Assembly (NCBI RefSeq): GCF_014930455.1
Contig: NZ_JAAIYO010000006.1
Span: forward strand, 248,001-312,000
Direction: 5' to 3'
Source: Corallococcus soli
GTDB lineage: Bacteria; Myxococcota; Myxococcia; Myxococcales; Myxococcaceae
DNA length: 64,000 nucleotides
Positions within the stretch are counted from its first letter, which is position 1. Each line of letters opens with the position of its first letter. The notes beneath the pieces are model-generated. The model did not search any database, was not told the origin of the DNA, and saw nothing but the letters and a program-made list of their open reading frames with translations. Shown here piece after piece: positions 1 to 7,343 of this stretch. The translations under genes were made by a program, and so were the position numbers.

Positions 1-1245
1 CTCCGGGCCCTCGCCGGCCAGCCCCTGTGCGAAGTCCAGGAACTGGGGCGCCTGTTCGACGTGCTTGGCGACGAGCTGGAAGGACTCGACGGCGGCGGCG
101 TCCAGGGTCGCGACCGGGGTGCCGGGGGTGTCGAGCAGCGCGGCCACCGCCGGGTGCCCGAGCAGGACGTAGCGCACGACGGAGGCGCGCAGCACGAGGA
201 GGAACACGGCGTTCAGGAGGCTGGGGGCCTCCGTGAACGGGTGGCGCAGGACGTGGTTGAGCGCGTGGTTCAGGAAGTACTGGTCCACGCGCGCCCCGTG
301 CAGGGACGCCAGGGCGTCGCGCCGGGTGACGTGCAGTCGCCACGCGTCGTCCGGGGCCGAGTCCGCGCCTCCGTAGGACGCGCGCACGGCGCGCACGAGC
401 GAGAGATAGCGCTGGCTGCCGACGTGGGCCTCGCGCGAGCGGAGCACGGCGGCGCAGATGCCGGCCCACGGACCTCCGGGCAACTCCAGCGCTTCGAGCT
501 GGGCGCGCAGGGCGTGCAGCGTGTCCTCGGCGTCGTAGGTGCGCAGGACGTCCGCGAGCCGCGCGGCGGCGGAGCGCGAGGGCTCTTGGGTGGCATCGCC
601 CGAGGCGGCGGTCACCGCGTGCCCCGGGAAGTAGAAGTCACCCAGGTCCAGCGCCATGCGGCCCAGCGCATACAGGCGCGCGGAGAAGGGCACCTCCCTG
701 CGCGCGAGCAGCCGCAGCATCGCTTCGCGCACGACGTCCGCGTGGGCCGTCCAGGCGTCGTCACCGGAGGCCACCTGGCGCGCCAGTTGGGGGCGCAGGG
801 CCTGCGCTTCGGACACGGGCTCGCGCACCAGCGCGTCTTCCGCCAGCAGGCACAGGCGCGCCGTCTCCGGGCACGCGAGCGATCCGGCCATCTCCACCTG
901 CACGCCCCAGCGCGTCAGCACGCGCGGAAAGACAGAGCAGCCATCCGGCAGCACCGCTTCGCCGTACCGGCGCTGGAGCGAGCACAGCTTCGTCTCATCC
1001 AGGAAGGCGCAGTGTCCGTCCGCGCGCTTGCCCAGGAGGCCCGCCTGCTGGCCCGTGGCGCCGTCCGGGTTGGGCGTGATGAGCGCCGCGACCCTCGCCT
1101 CGTCCGGGCTCCCCGCCACTTTCTGGCGCAGCAGGCTCCAGCGGGACTCACTGATGGGCACCGTCAGCCCCGCGCAGCAGGTGTCCTCGCACGCCTCCGC
1201 GATGCAACGGAAGCGCGCCATGTAGCGGGGGGCGGAGGCGGTCAT
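1..1245 (-). CDS. FliB-like lysine N-methylase (3' end outside window)
   Basis: The frame opens at an ATG (complement of 1243-1245) and stays open for 415 codons to the left edge, so the C-terminus is missing. The N-terminus has the Cys cluster of the FliB/YkgJ class: C14, C19 and the pair C23-C24, in a context like 'CIAEACEDTCCAG'. Further in are a second Cys-containing segment (CAFLDETKLCSLQ) and the motif CPETARLCL. FliB proteins bind an Fe-S cluster and methylate lysines of flagellin in enterobacteria. Myxobacteria of this group glide and twitch and have no flagella, so the substrate here must differ. It starts 10 bp after the PilZ-Hsp70 gene on the same strand and is probably cotranscribed with it. 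Family call from Cys spacing and the CPETARL motif; substrate unknown. Confidence 0.75.
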   Translation of the reverse strand, partial: MTASAPRYMARFRCIAEACEDTCCAGLTVPISESRWSLLRQKVAGSPDEARVAALITPNPDGATGQQAGLLGKRADGHCAFLDETKLCSLQRRYGEAVLPDGCSVFPRVLTRWGVQVEMAGSLACPETARLCLLAEDALVREPVSEAQALRPQLARQVASGDDAWTAHADVVREAMLRLLARREVPFSARLYALGRMALDLGDFYFPGHAVTAASGDATQEPSRSAAARLADVLRTYDAEDTLHALRAQLEALELPGGPWAGICAAVLRSREAHVGSQRYLSLVRAVRASYGGADSAPDDAWRLHVTRRDALASLHGARVDQYFLNHALNHVLRHPFTEAPSLLNAVFLLVLRASVVRYVLLGHPAVAALLDTPGTPVATLDAAAVESFQLVAKHVEQAPQFLDFAQGLAGEGPE

Positions 1246-1255
1246 GGCCCGGAGT

Positions 1256-4200
1256 CTACTTGCGACCCAGGGCCTTCTTCACGAACCCCCAGAAGCGGCC
1301 CGCGCGGTCCTTGAGGTCGGCGCCCCGGCGCTCCTCGGCGGCGTTGACCGCCTCCTTGCTCACCTGGAGCTGCTTCTGGAGCTCCTCCGGCGAGTAGCGC
1401 GTGGCGAGCGTCGCCTTCACTTCCTTGCGCGACGAGTACTCGCGCGCCTCCACGTGCAGCACGCATTCGGAGTCCAGCTTGAGCGTGACGGCCACGCGCA
1501 CGGAGCCCTTGGGGCCGCGCGGAAGTCCCTCCACGCGCACGGTGCCCAGGTACTCGTTGGCGGAGATGTGGTTGTCCTCGCCCTGGAAGATGGACAGCTC
1601 CATCCGCTCTTCGTTGTCCTGCGACGTGCTGATGGCGAACGAGCGCTGCGAGGGCAGCGGGCTGTTGCGTTCGATGACGCGCTTGAAGGCGCCACCGGGC
1701 ATGGCCACGCCAATGGTCATGGGCAGCACGTCGATGAGCACCACGCTGCTCACCTTGTCCACGGAGCCCGAGTACAGCGCCGCGCCCAGCGCCACCGCTT
1801 CGTCCGCGTTGACGCTCGCCTGGGCGTTCTTGCCGAAGAGGCCCTTGAGCTTCTCGCGCACCAGCGGCATGCGACTCATGCCACCCACGAGGATGATGTC
1901 GTCCACGTCCGCGGCGCGCAGCTTCGAGTCCAGGAGCACGTCGCGCACCACGTCGATGGTGCGGTTGAGCAGCGGGTCGCAGATCTTCTCCAGGTCCTGC
2001 CGCGTCATCATCACGCGCAGGTCCCGGGGCTTGCCCGCGTCGTCCATCATCAACATCGGGATGTGGACCTCGAAGGTGCTGCGCTCGGACAGGCCCATCT
2101 TGGCGCGCTCGGCGGCGTCGCCCACGCGCGACAGGGCGATGCCGTCCCCGTTGAACGCGATGCCCTCCTTCTCCTGGAAGCGCTCCAGGAGGAAGTCGAC
2201 GATGAGGTTGTCGAAGTCGATGCCGCCCAGGAAGATGTCGCCGCCGGTGCCCAGCACCTCGAAGACGTTCTTCTCGATGCGCAGGATGGTCGCGTCGAAG
2301 GTGCCGCCGCCCAGGTCGTAGACGAGGACCTTCTTGTTCAACTCGCGGTTGAGGCCATACGCGAGCGCCGCGGACGTGGGCTCGTTGAGGATGCGCTCCA
2401 CCTTGAGGCCCGCCATGGTGCCGGACTTGCGGACCGCTTCACGCTGGGGCTCGGAGTAGTAGGCCGGCACCGTCACCACGGCGCGCTCCACCTTCTGGTT
2501 GAGGTGGGTTTCGGCCATCTCCTTGCACTCGCGCAGGATGATGCCCTGCACCTCTTCCAGCGACAGCACGTCGTTGCCCAGGCGCACGGCGGCGCGGCCG
2601 GCGGCGTCGGGGGTGATTTCGTAGTGGAAGCGCTCGCGCACCTGCTTCACCACGGCGCTGTCGTAGGGACGGCCCACGAGGCGCTTGGCCCCGTAGATGG
2701 TGTGAGCGGGCCGAAGGACCAGCTGGTTCTTCGCGCGATGGCTGACGAGCAGCTTGTTCTGCGCGCTCAACGAGATGACGGAGGGGATGGTGTTGTAGCC
2801 CTCGCGCGAGCGCAGCACGATGGGCCGACCGTTGGACAGGAGCGCCACGCAGGAGTTGGTGGTGCCCAGGTCGATGCCGATGACCGGCCCCGTGCCCGCC
2901 AGCGTCTGCGGCGGCGTGAGGTAGATGGGGCGCGGCTGGCCATTGGCGTCCAGGGCCGGCGGAGGCGCGGGAGCCGTCGGCGCGGCGGCGGGCGCCAGCA
3001 TCGCGGGGGCGCTCGGGGCGACGGGGGCGGGAGGCGCCTGACGCACGGAGGGCGGAAGCACCTCGGGGCGCGCCTGCGGAGGCGGGGCGACGGGGCGCGC
3101 GGGGGGACGCCCCACGGAGGAGGTGGGCTCGCGCGCCAGTTCCAGCGGGCCTTCGTCCATGGAGAAGTCGAAGTCGAACTCGGTGCTGCCACCGGAGCCC
3201 TGCGTGGGCGCTGGCGGCGTCAGCGGCTGGATGGGCGGCGCGATGGAGCGCCCCGTCGCGGACGCGGGCTCCCGCGACAGCTCCGGTGCACCCGGGCGGC
3301 CCGCGGTGGAGCCGGGCTCTCGCCCCAGTCCCGGCGCGGCGGTGCGACTGGCCGAGGACGCAGGCTCACGCGACAGCCCTGGCGCCGCACGTCCCGCGAC
3401 GGAGCCTGGTTCGCGAGACAGCTCCGGCGCACCGGGACGACCGGCGGCGGAGCCGGGCTCGCGCCCCAATCCCGGAGCAGCCGACCGCCCCGTGGTGGAC
3501 ACCGGCTCACGCGACAGACCCGGGGCGGCAGGACGCCCACCGAAGGATCCGGGCTCAAGGGGCATCTCCGGAGCCACCGGACGTCCAGCGGCGGAACCGG
3601 GCTCACGTCCCAGTCCCGGAGCACCGGGACGACCCGTCGAGGACACGGGCTCACGCCCCAGCCCCGGAGCACCGGGACGGCCCGTGGAGGACACGGGCTC
3701 GCGTCCCAGCCCCGGAGCACCAGGACGTCCCGTTGACGACACGGGTTCACGCCCCAGCCCCGGAGCACCAGGACGTCCCGTGGAGGACACGGGCTCACGC
3801 CCCAATCCCGGAGCACCTGCACGGCCCGTGGAGGACACGGGCTCGCGTCCCAATCCCGGCGCACCGGGACGTCCCGCCGAGGACCCCGGCTCACGCGACA
3901 GCCCGGGAGCCGTACGTCCGGGCGAGGACGCGGGCTCGCGCCCCAGCGGCATGGGTCGGTGACGTCCGGGCGAGGACGCGGGCTCGCGCGCCAGCTCCAG
4001 CGGGCCGTCGTCCATGGACATGTCCAGTTCGAACTCGGTGCTGCTACCGGACGTCTGGAGCGGGGCCACGGGCGGCGGCGCGGGCTTCACCGCGGGCGGC
4101 GGTGCGACGGGCGCGACGCGAGGCGGCGCGGGCTCGAAGGCATCTGACATGTCCAGCTCGAACCCACCGGCGTCACCGGAGGCCGGGGATGATCCGTCAT

Positions 4201-5053
4201 CCTCCACCGAGAAGCCCATGTCGATGGGCGCCTCATCGAGCGGCTCCCCCATCGCGATGGGTGCATCCCCCATCGGGACCTCGAACTCGAAGTCGAGTCC
4301 GGGCAGCGGCTCGTCACCGTCCGCCAGCACGCCCTGCACGGTGGGCGGAGGCGTGCCCGCGATGAGCTCATCCAGCGGGATGTCCACGTCGTTGGACGTG
4401 TCCGCCAGCGGCAGGCTGTCCTCGTCCTCGGGAGACCCCAGCGAGAACGGCTCGTCCGGGGTCCCGAAGGAGAACGGCTCATCCGCCTCGGGAGGAGGGC
4501 TCGCGGGCGCTTCGATGTCGTCGAAGAGCGAATCGAGCGCGACGCCGCCCGGAGCCTGCGGCGCGGGACGCGGCGGTGCGGCGACAGGGGGCGCGACCGG
4601 GGCGGACCGCTGCGGCGGCGCGGCGACGGGGCGCTGCGGGGCGGCGGCCACGGGCGCGACGACGGGCGCGATGGACGGCAGCGCTGACACGGGGGCCACG
4701 GGGGCCGGAGCCCCAGCGCCCGGCTTGCGCTGGAGCATCAGCTCCACGAGCGCGCGGCTCGCCGTGTCCAGTTCCAGGAACTGCAACCCCATGCCCGGAG
4801 GACCGGCGGGGTCGTTCACCTCGCGCACCCAGCGCACGGTGGCGCTGCCCTGGAGCACGCGCACGCCGTTGGCGATCTGCACCTCGAAGCGCACGGGCGT
4901 GCCCACCGGCTGCGGCGTGCGCGAACGGATGAACATGCCGCCCGGGCTGAGGTTGGTGGCGAACTCCTCGGTGAAGCTCCCCACGGACTCATGCTTGAGC
5001 TTCACCAACAGACCGACCGACTTGCGGTCCGTGGTACGCCGACCTTGATCCAT
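1256..5053 (-). CDS. PilZ-domain / Hsp70 (DnaK-like) fusion protein with repeat linker
   Basis: A 1265-residue three-part protein. Residues 1-115 form a PilZ domain of the Myxococcus TIGR02266 type: R6-TTD-R10 gives RxxxR and N34-LSPG-G39 gives NxSxxG, so c-di-GMP binding is plausible. Residues about 120-700 are an Ala/Pro/acidic linker that includes about 16 copies of a REPxSSxGRPGAPGL unit. Residues about 720 onward are an Hsp70 ATPase domain (GIDLGTTNSCVALL, DLGGGTFD, GGMSRMPLVREKL) followed by a beta substrate-binding domain. The helical lid is nearly absent: only a short basic tail ending in GRK follows. Usual DnaK is about 640 residues without an N-terminal extension. The start ATG at 5053 directly precedes the PilZ motif. 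Inferred role: a c-di-GMP-responsive chaperone; not shown by sequence alone. Confidence 0.9.
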   Translation of the reverse strand: MDQGRRTTDRKSVGLLVKLKHESVGSFTEEFATNLSPGGMFIRSRTPQPVGTPVRFEVQIANGVRVLQGSATVRWVREVNDPAGPPGMGLQFLELDTASRALVELMLQRKPGAGAPAPVAPVSALPSIAPVVAPVAAAPQRPVAAPPQRSAPVAPPVAAPPRPAPQAPGGVALDSLFDDIEAPASPPPEADEPFSFGTPDEPFSLGSPEDEDSLPLADTSNDVDIPLDELIAGTPPPTVQGVLADGDEPLPGLDFEFEVPMGDAPIAMGEPLDEAPIDMGFSVEDDGSSPASGDAGGFELDMSDAFEPAPPRVAPVAPPPAVKPAPPPVAPLQTSGSSTEFELDMSMDDGPLELAREPASSPGRHRPMPLGREPASSPGRTAPGLSREPGSSAGRPGAPGLGREPVSSTGRAGAPGLGREPVSSTGRPGAPGLGREPVSSTGRPGAPGLGREPVSSTGRPGAPGLGREPVSSTGRPGAPGLGREPGSAAGRPVAPEMPLEPGSFGGRPAAPGLSREPVSTTGRSAAPGLGREPGSAAGRPGAPELSREPGSVAGRAAPGLSREPASSASRTAAPGLGREPGSTAGRPGAPELSREPASATGRSIAPPIQPLTPPAPTQGSGGSTEFDFDFSMDEGPLELAREPTSSVGRPPARPVAPPPQARPEVLPPSVRQAPPAPVAPSAPAMLAPAAAPTAPAPPPALDANGQPRPIYLTPPQTLAGTGPVIGIDLGTTNSCVALLSNGRPIVLRSREGYNTIPSVISLSAQNKLLVSHRAKNQLVLRPAHTIYGAKRLVGRPYDSAVVKQVRERFHYEITPDAAGRAAVRLGNDVLSLEEVQGIILRECKEMAETHLNQKVERAVVTVPAYYSEPQREAVRKSGTMAGLKVERILNEPTSAALAYGLNRELNKKVLVYDLGGGTFDATILRIEKNVFEVLGTGGDIFLGGIDFDNLIVDFLLERFQEKEGIAFNGDGIALSRVGDAAERAKMGLSERSTFEVHIPMLMMDDAGKPRDLRVMMTRQDLEKICDPLLNRTIDVVRDVLLDSKLRAADVDDIILVGGMSRMPLVREKLKGLFGKNAQASVNADEAVALGAALYSGSVDKVSSVVLIDVLPMTIGVAMPGGAFKRVIERNSPLPSQRSFAISTSQDNEERMELSIFQGEDNHISANEYLGTVRVEGLPRGPKGSVRVAVTLKLDSECVLHVEAREYSSRKEVKATLATRYSPEELQKQLQVSKEAVNAAEERRGADLKDRAGRFWGFVKKALGRK
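3236..3990 (-). repeat. 48-bp (16-residue) tandem repeat array inside the PilZ-Hsp70 gene
   Basis: About 16 in-frame units of consensus REPxSSxGRPGAPGLG lie end to end. Four central units (REPVSSTGRPGAPGLG) are identical in protein and nearly so in DNA, suggesting recent expansion. The array is bracketed by two copies of a longer element (STEF..D.SMD.GPLELAREP), one at each end, as if the array grew from the end of that element. Period is a multiple of three, so copy-number change keeps frame. Confidence 0.9.
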
Positions 5054-5231
5054 GGGTCGGCACTGTCGCGGCCCGGGGCCTTTCCCTCAAGGGGCTTCTG
5101 GTTCCTCGGTCGCCCGTCCGGCATCCCCGCAGGACCCCAGGTGCGCCTGCAACTTACCTGTATGTCCCGGCTATCCTGGGACTTCGTTTCCTGAACGAGG
5201 AAGTCCGGGTCCGCCGGATGGGAGTCCTCCG
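5054..5231. promoter_or_regulatory. Divergent intergenic region with a GTCCC/GGGAC inverted repeat
   Basis: The 178-bp gap separates the divergent PilZ-Hsp70 and membrane-protein genes and must contain both promoters. An inverted repeat GTCCC (5164-5168) and GGGAC (5178-5182) flanks a short AT-containing centre. It could be an operator or a transcript hairpin. No convincing -35/-10 pair was assigned. Confidence 0.3.
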
Positions 5232-6374
5232 ATGCAAGCGGTTCCCCAGTTCGCCCCGGTTCCCCTGCAGGCGCGGTGGTTGGTGGACCGACGGCATGAC
5301 CTGCTCTCCACGGTGGGAGGGCTGGGCGCGAGCCTGGCGCTGATGGCGTTGCACGTCCTGGGGGGCGTGAGCGGGCCGCCGCTGTGGTGGGCGTGGGTGC
5401 TGCTGTTGGATGGGCCGCACCTGTTCGCGACGGTGTCGCGCACGTACCTGGACTCGCGCGAGCGGAAGACGCGGTCGCACCTGTTGTGGGGCAGCCTGGG
5501 CTGGTTCGCGGCGGGGCCGACGGTGTTCGGGCTCTCGGTGCTCGTGGGGCAGCGCTGGCCGTTCGCGGTGTTCGTGACGCTGGCGGCGCTCTGGGCGTAC
5601 TGGCACGTCGTGCGGCAGCACTACGGCATCATGGTGCTCTACCAGCGCAAGGCCGGTGAGAAGGACGCGTGGGACCGGCGGCTGGACAGCCTGACGCTGT
5701 ACGAGGGGCTGCTCGCGCCGTTCGTGGCGTTCGCGCTGACGCATCCGGGGGCGCGGCGGCGGCTGGGCCTTCCCGCCGAACCGACGTGGGAGACCGCGGT
5801 GGCGCACGCGTGCTTCGCGCTGGTGCTGACGGTGGTGGGCGTGCTCGCGACCCGGCAGGTGTGGCGCTGGCGCACGGGGCGCGGGGTGAACGGGCCGAAG
5901 CTGTTGATGCTGGGCGCGGCGCTGGGGCTGACGTCGCTGGTGTTCTGGCCATCGGTGTCGCGGCGGATGGACTTCTTGATGTTCACCGTGGCGGTGACGG
6001 CGTTCCACAACGTGCAGTACCACGGCATCGTCTGGTTCTTTCACCGCAACCGCTACCACGCGGCCGGCGTGGACCGCGCGGCGTTCGGCTGGGCGCCCCG
6101 GGTGAGCCAGCGGTTCATCCTCTACGCGCTGTGCGGGCTCGCGTTCACGGTGGCGTACCGGACGCTGGGCTGCGGCATGGGCGTGCATCCGGGCTGCGGC
6201 GCGTTCGACACGAAGGTGGCGCTGGGAGGCTCGGGGCTCACGCTGCGGGACTTCATGGAGGGGTTCATCTGGGGCTTCGCCCTGCACCACTACTTCCTGG
6301 ACCAGTACATCTGGCGCGTGCGCAGGGACGCGGGGCTGAACCAGGACCTCAAGCTGGGCACGGCGACGACCTGA
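5232..6374 (+). CDS. Histidine-rich multi-pass membrane protein, family not recognised
   Basis: A 380-residue protein with about eight to nine hydrophobic segments. The start ATG at 5232 was chosen because upstream in-frame sequence is low-complexity and lacks coding character. Conserved-looking histidine clusters sit at membrane edges: DGPHLF near residue 60, WHVVRQHYG near 125, FHNVQYHGIVWFFHRNRYH near 260 and ALHHYFLDQYIWR near the C-terminus. Such spaced His pairs resemble di-iron or haem membrane oxygenases and the Brp/Blh carotene dioxygenases, but no family motif matches fully. It has its own upstream region and is followed by an unrelated toxin-antitoxin pair. Membrane location is secure; function is unknown. 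Confidence 0.8.
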   Translation: MQAVPQFAPVPLQARWLVDRRHDLLSTVGGLGASLALMALHVLGGVSGPPLWWAWVLLLDGPHLFATVSRTYLDSRERKTRSHLLWGSLGWFAAGPTVFGLSVLVGQRWPFAVFVTLAALWAYWHVVRQHYGIMVLYQRKAGEKDAWDRRLDSLTLYEGLLAPFVAFALTHPGARRRLGLPAEPTWETAVAHACFALVLTVVGVLATRQVWRWRTGRGVNGPKLLMLGAALGLTSLVFWPSVSRRMDFLMFTVAVTAFHNVQYHGIVWFFHRNRYHAAGVDRAAFGWAPRVSQRFILYALCGLAFTVAYRTLGCGMGVHPGCGAFDTKVALGGSGLTLRDFMEGFIWGFALHHYFLDQYIWRVRRDAGLNQDLKLGTATT

Positions 6375-6407
6375 CACCCGGGCCGCATGGCGTGTCAGAG
6401 CTGTCCA

Positions 6408-6422
6408 TATTATCTGTACACC
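6408..6422 (+). promoter_or_regulatory. Candidate -10 element for the toxin-antitoxin operon
   Basis: TATTAT at 6408-6413 sits in a short AT-rich patch, unusual here, 9 bp before the ATG at 6423 and next to a TGTACA palindrome (6415-6420). No good -35 is visible. If real, the transcript would be almost leaderless, which supports the ATG at 6423 rather than the upstream ATG at 6387 as the antitoxin start. Confidence 0.3.
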
Positions 6423-6845
6423 ATGGCCAGCAAACATCGACGGCGCACTCCGCCCCGCCCCGCGAGCGCAAGGCAATCCGCCACTCACAAGCGGGCCCTT
6501 CCGCTGGCCGTCCCCGTAACGGGACTGGATGCAACGCTGCCCATCCAGCGCATTCCGCTGAGCGAGGCGCGCAGTCAGCTCAGCGCCATCGTGCAGCGAG
6601 CCGCTTCCCAGCGGCACCTGACCGCCATCACCGTGCACGATGAGCTGAAGGCGTATCTCATCGCGCCCGCGCGGCTGGAGGCCCTGCTGAAGGCGGAGCG
6701 CCAGTCGCGCCCTTCGGGAAAGCGGAAGCCGAAGCTGCGCGGCTCCCTGCGCATCGTGGGCGACCTGGAGGCGCCGGGTGAAGGCCCTGGCGAACGACTC
6801 CAGCGCTCAGCGTTGGCCTCGGCGGAGGGGTTGGACCTTGAGTGA
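6423..6845 (+). CDS. Phd/YefM-type antitoxin
   Basis: A 140-residue protein with a basic, disordered N-terminal 40 residues, then a Phd/YefM core: IPLSEARSQLSAIVQRA followed by an AVITVHDELKAYLI-like strand and APARLEALL. This fold binds operator DNA and neutralises the partner toxin with its C-terminal tail. An alternative ATG at 6387 would add 12 residues; 6423 is preferred because a -10-like TATTAT lies between the two. Its last codons overlap the start of the PIN toxin gene, the classic antitoxin-first layout with translational coupling. The N-terminal extension is longer than usual for this family. Confidence 0.8.
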   Translation: MASKHRRRTPPRPASARQSATHKRALPLAVPVTGLDATLPIQRIPLSEARSQLSAIVQRAASQRHLTAITVHDELKAYLIAPARLEALLKAERQSRPSGKRKPKLRGSLRIVGDLEAPGEGPGERLQRSALASAEGLDLE

Positions 6846-7254
6846 GGGCTACGTGCTCGACACGAACGCCCTGCTCTTCTACGCGGGGGACCAGCTCCAG
6901 AAACTTGGCCCGAAGGCGAAGCGCGCCTTCACCGCGTTCGAGCAGGGCCGCGGCTATCTGATGGTGCCCGCGCCCGTCGTCCTGGAGACGTGGCTGCTCG
7001 CGCAGGGCGGCAGGCTGCGCTTCCCCACCACCCTGGATGCATGGTGGGCGGACATCGCCCGCCCGGAGCTGGTCCACGAGCCCATGAGCGAAGCGGATGT
7101 CCGGGAGGCGGCCCGGCTCGACTGGGAGCACCGGGACCCCTTCGACCGACTCATCGTGGCCGTGGCCCGCAGACTCGGGCTGCCCCTGCTCACGCGCGAC
7201 AGCACCATCACCGACTGGGCCCAGAGCACGGGAGGCATCGAGGTCGCGTGGTGA
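6838..7254 (+). CDS. PIN-domain toxin ribonuclease (VapC-like)
   Basis: A 138-residue PIN-domain protein. Acidic metal-binding positions are visible: D in YVLDTNALL at the N-terminus, E in VVLETWLL, D in HRDPFDRLIVAVA and D in LLTRDSTITDW. VapC-type toxins cleave tRNA or rRNA. The start is probably TTG at 6838 (TTG AGT GAG), overlapping the antitoxin stop by 8 bp. The in-frame ATG at 6778 would add a basic segment wholly inside the antitoxin gene and is less likely. Pairing a PIN toxin with a Phd/YefM antitoxin is common in chromosomal modules. A long hairpin covers its stop codon. Confidence 0.85.
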   Translation: MSEGYVLDTNALLFYAGDQLQKLGPKAKRAFTAFEQGRGYLMVPAPVVLETWLLAQGGRLRFPTTLDAWWADIARPELVHEPMSEADVREAARLDWEHRDPFDRLIVAVARRLGLPLLTRDSTITDWAQSTGGIEVAW

Positions 7255-7272
7255 CGCGGTCCCGATGCCTCC
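7231..7272 (+). terminator. Two-tier hairpin across the toxin stop codon
   Basis: Outer arms GGAGGCATCG (7231-7240) and CGATGCCTCC (7263-7272) are a perfect 10-bp pair. Inside lie CGCGT (7245-7249) and ACGCG (7254-7258), with the TGA stop in the apical loop. No U-tract follows. It likely ends the toxin-antitoxin transcript and also faces the convergent lipoprotein gene. Confidence 0.6.
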
Positions 7273-7343
7273 TGTGAGTCAAACCTTCGTGAAGGGAGGG
7301 ACACCCGCGGATGCCAGGTGTCCTCCCACGCCGGCGAATCACT

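Noticed and set aside
3236-3990. CRISPR array
   Set aside because: The repeats are head-to-tail coding units of 48 bp with no unique spacers, and they are in frame with Hsp70.
61-5048. Long plus-strand open frames opposite the FliB-like and PilZ-Hsp70 genes
   Set aside because: They are antisense images of GC-rich coding sequence, with Arg/His/Gly-rich translations and no domain pattern; the minus-strand genes are clear.
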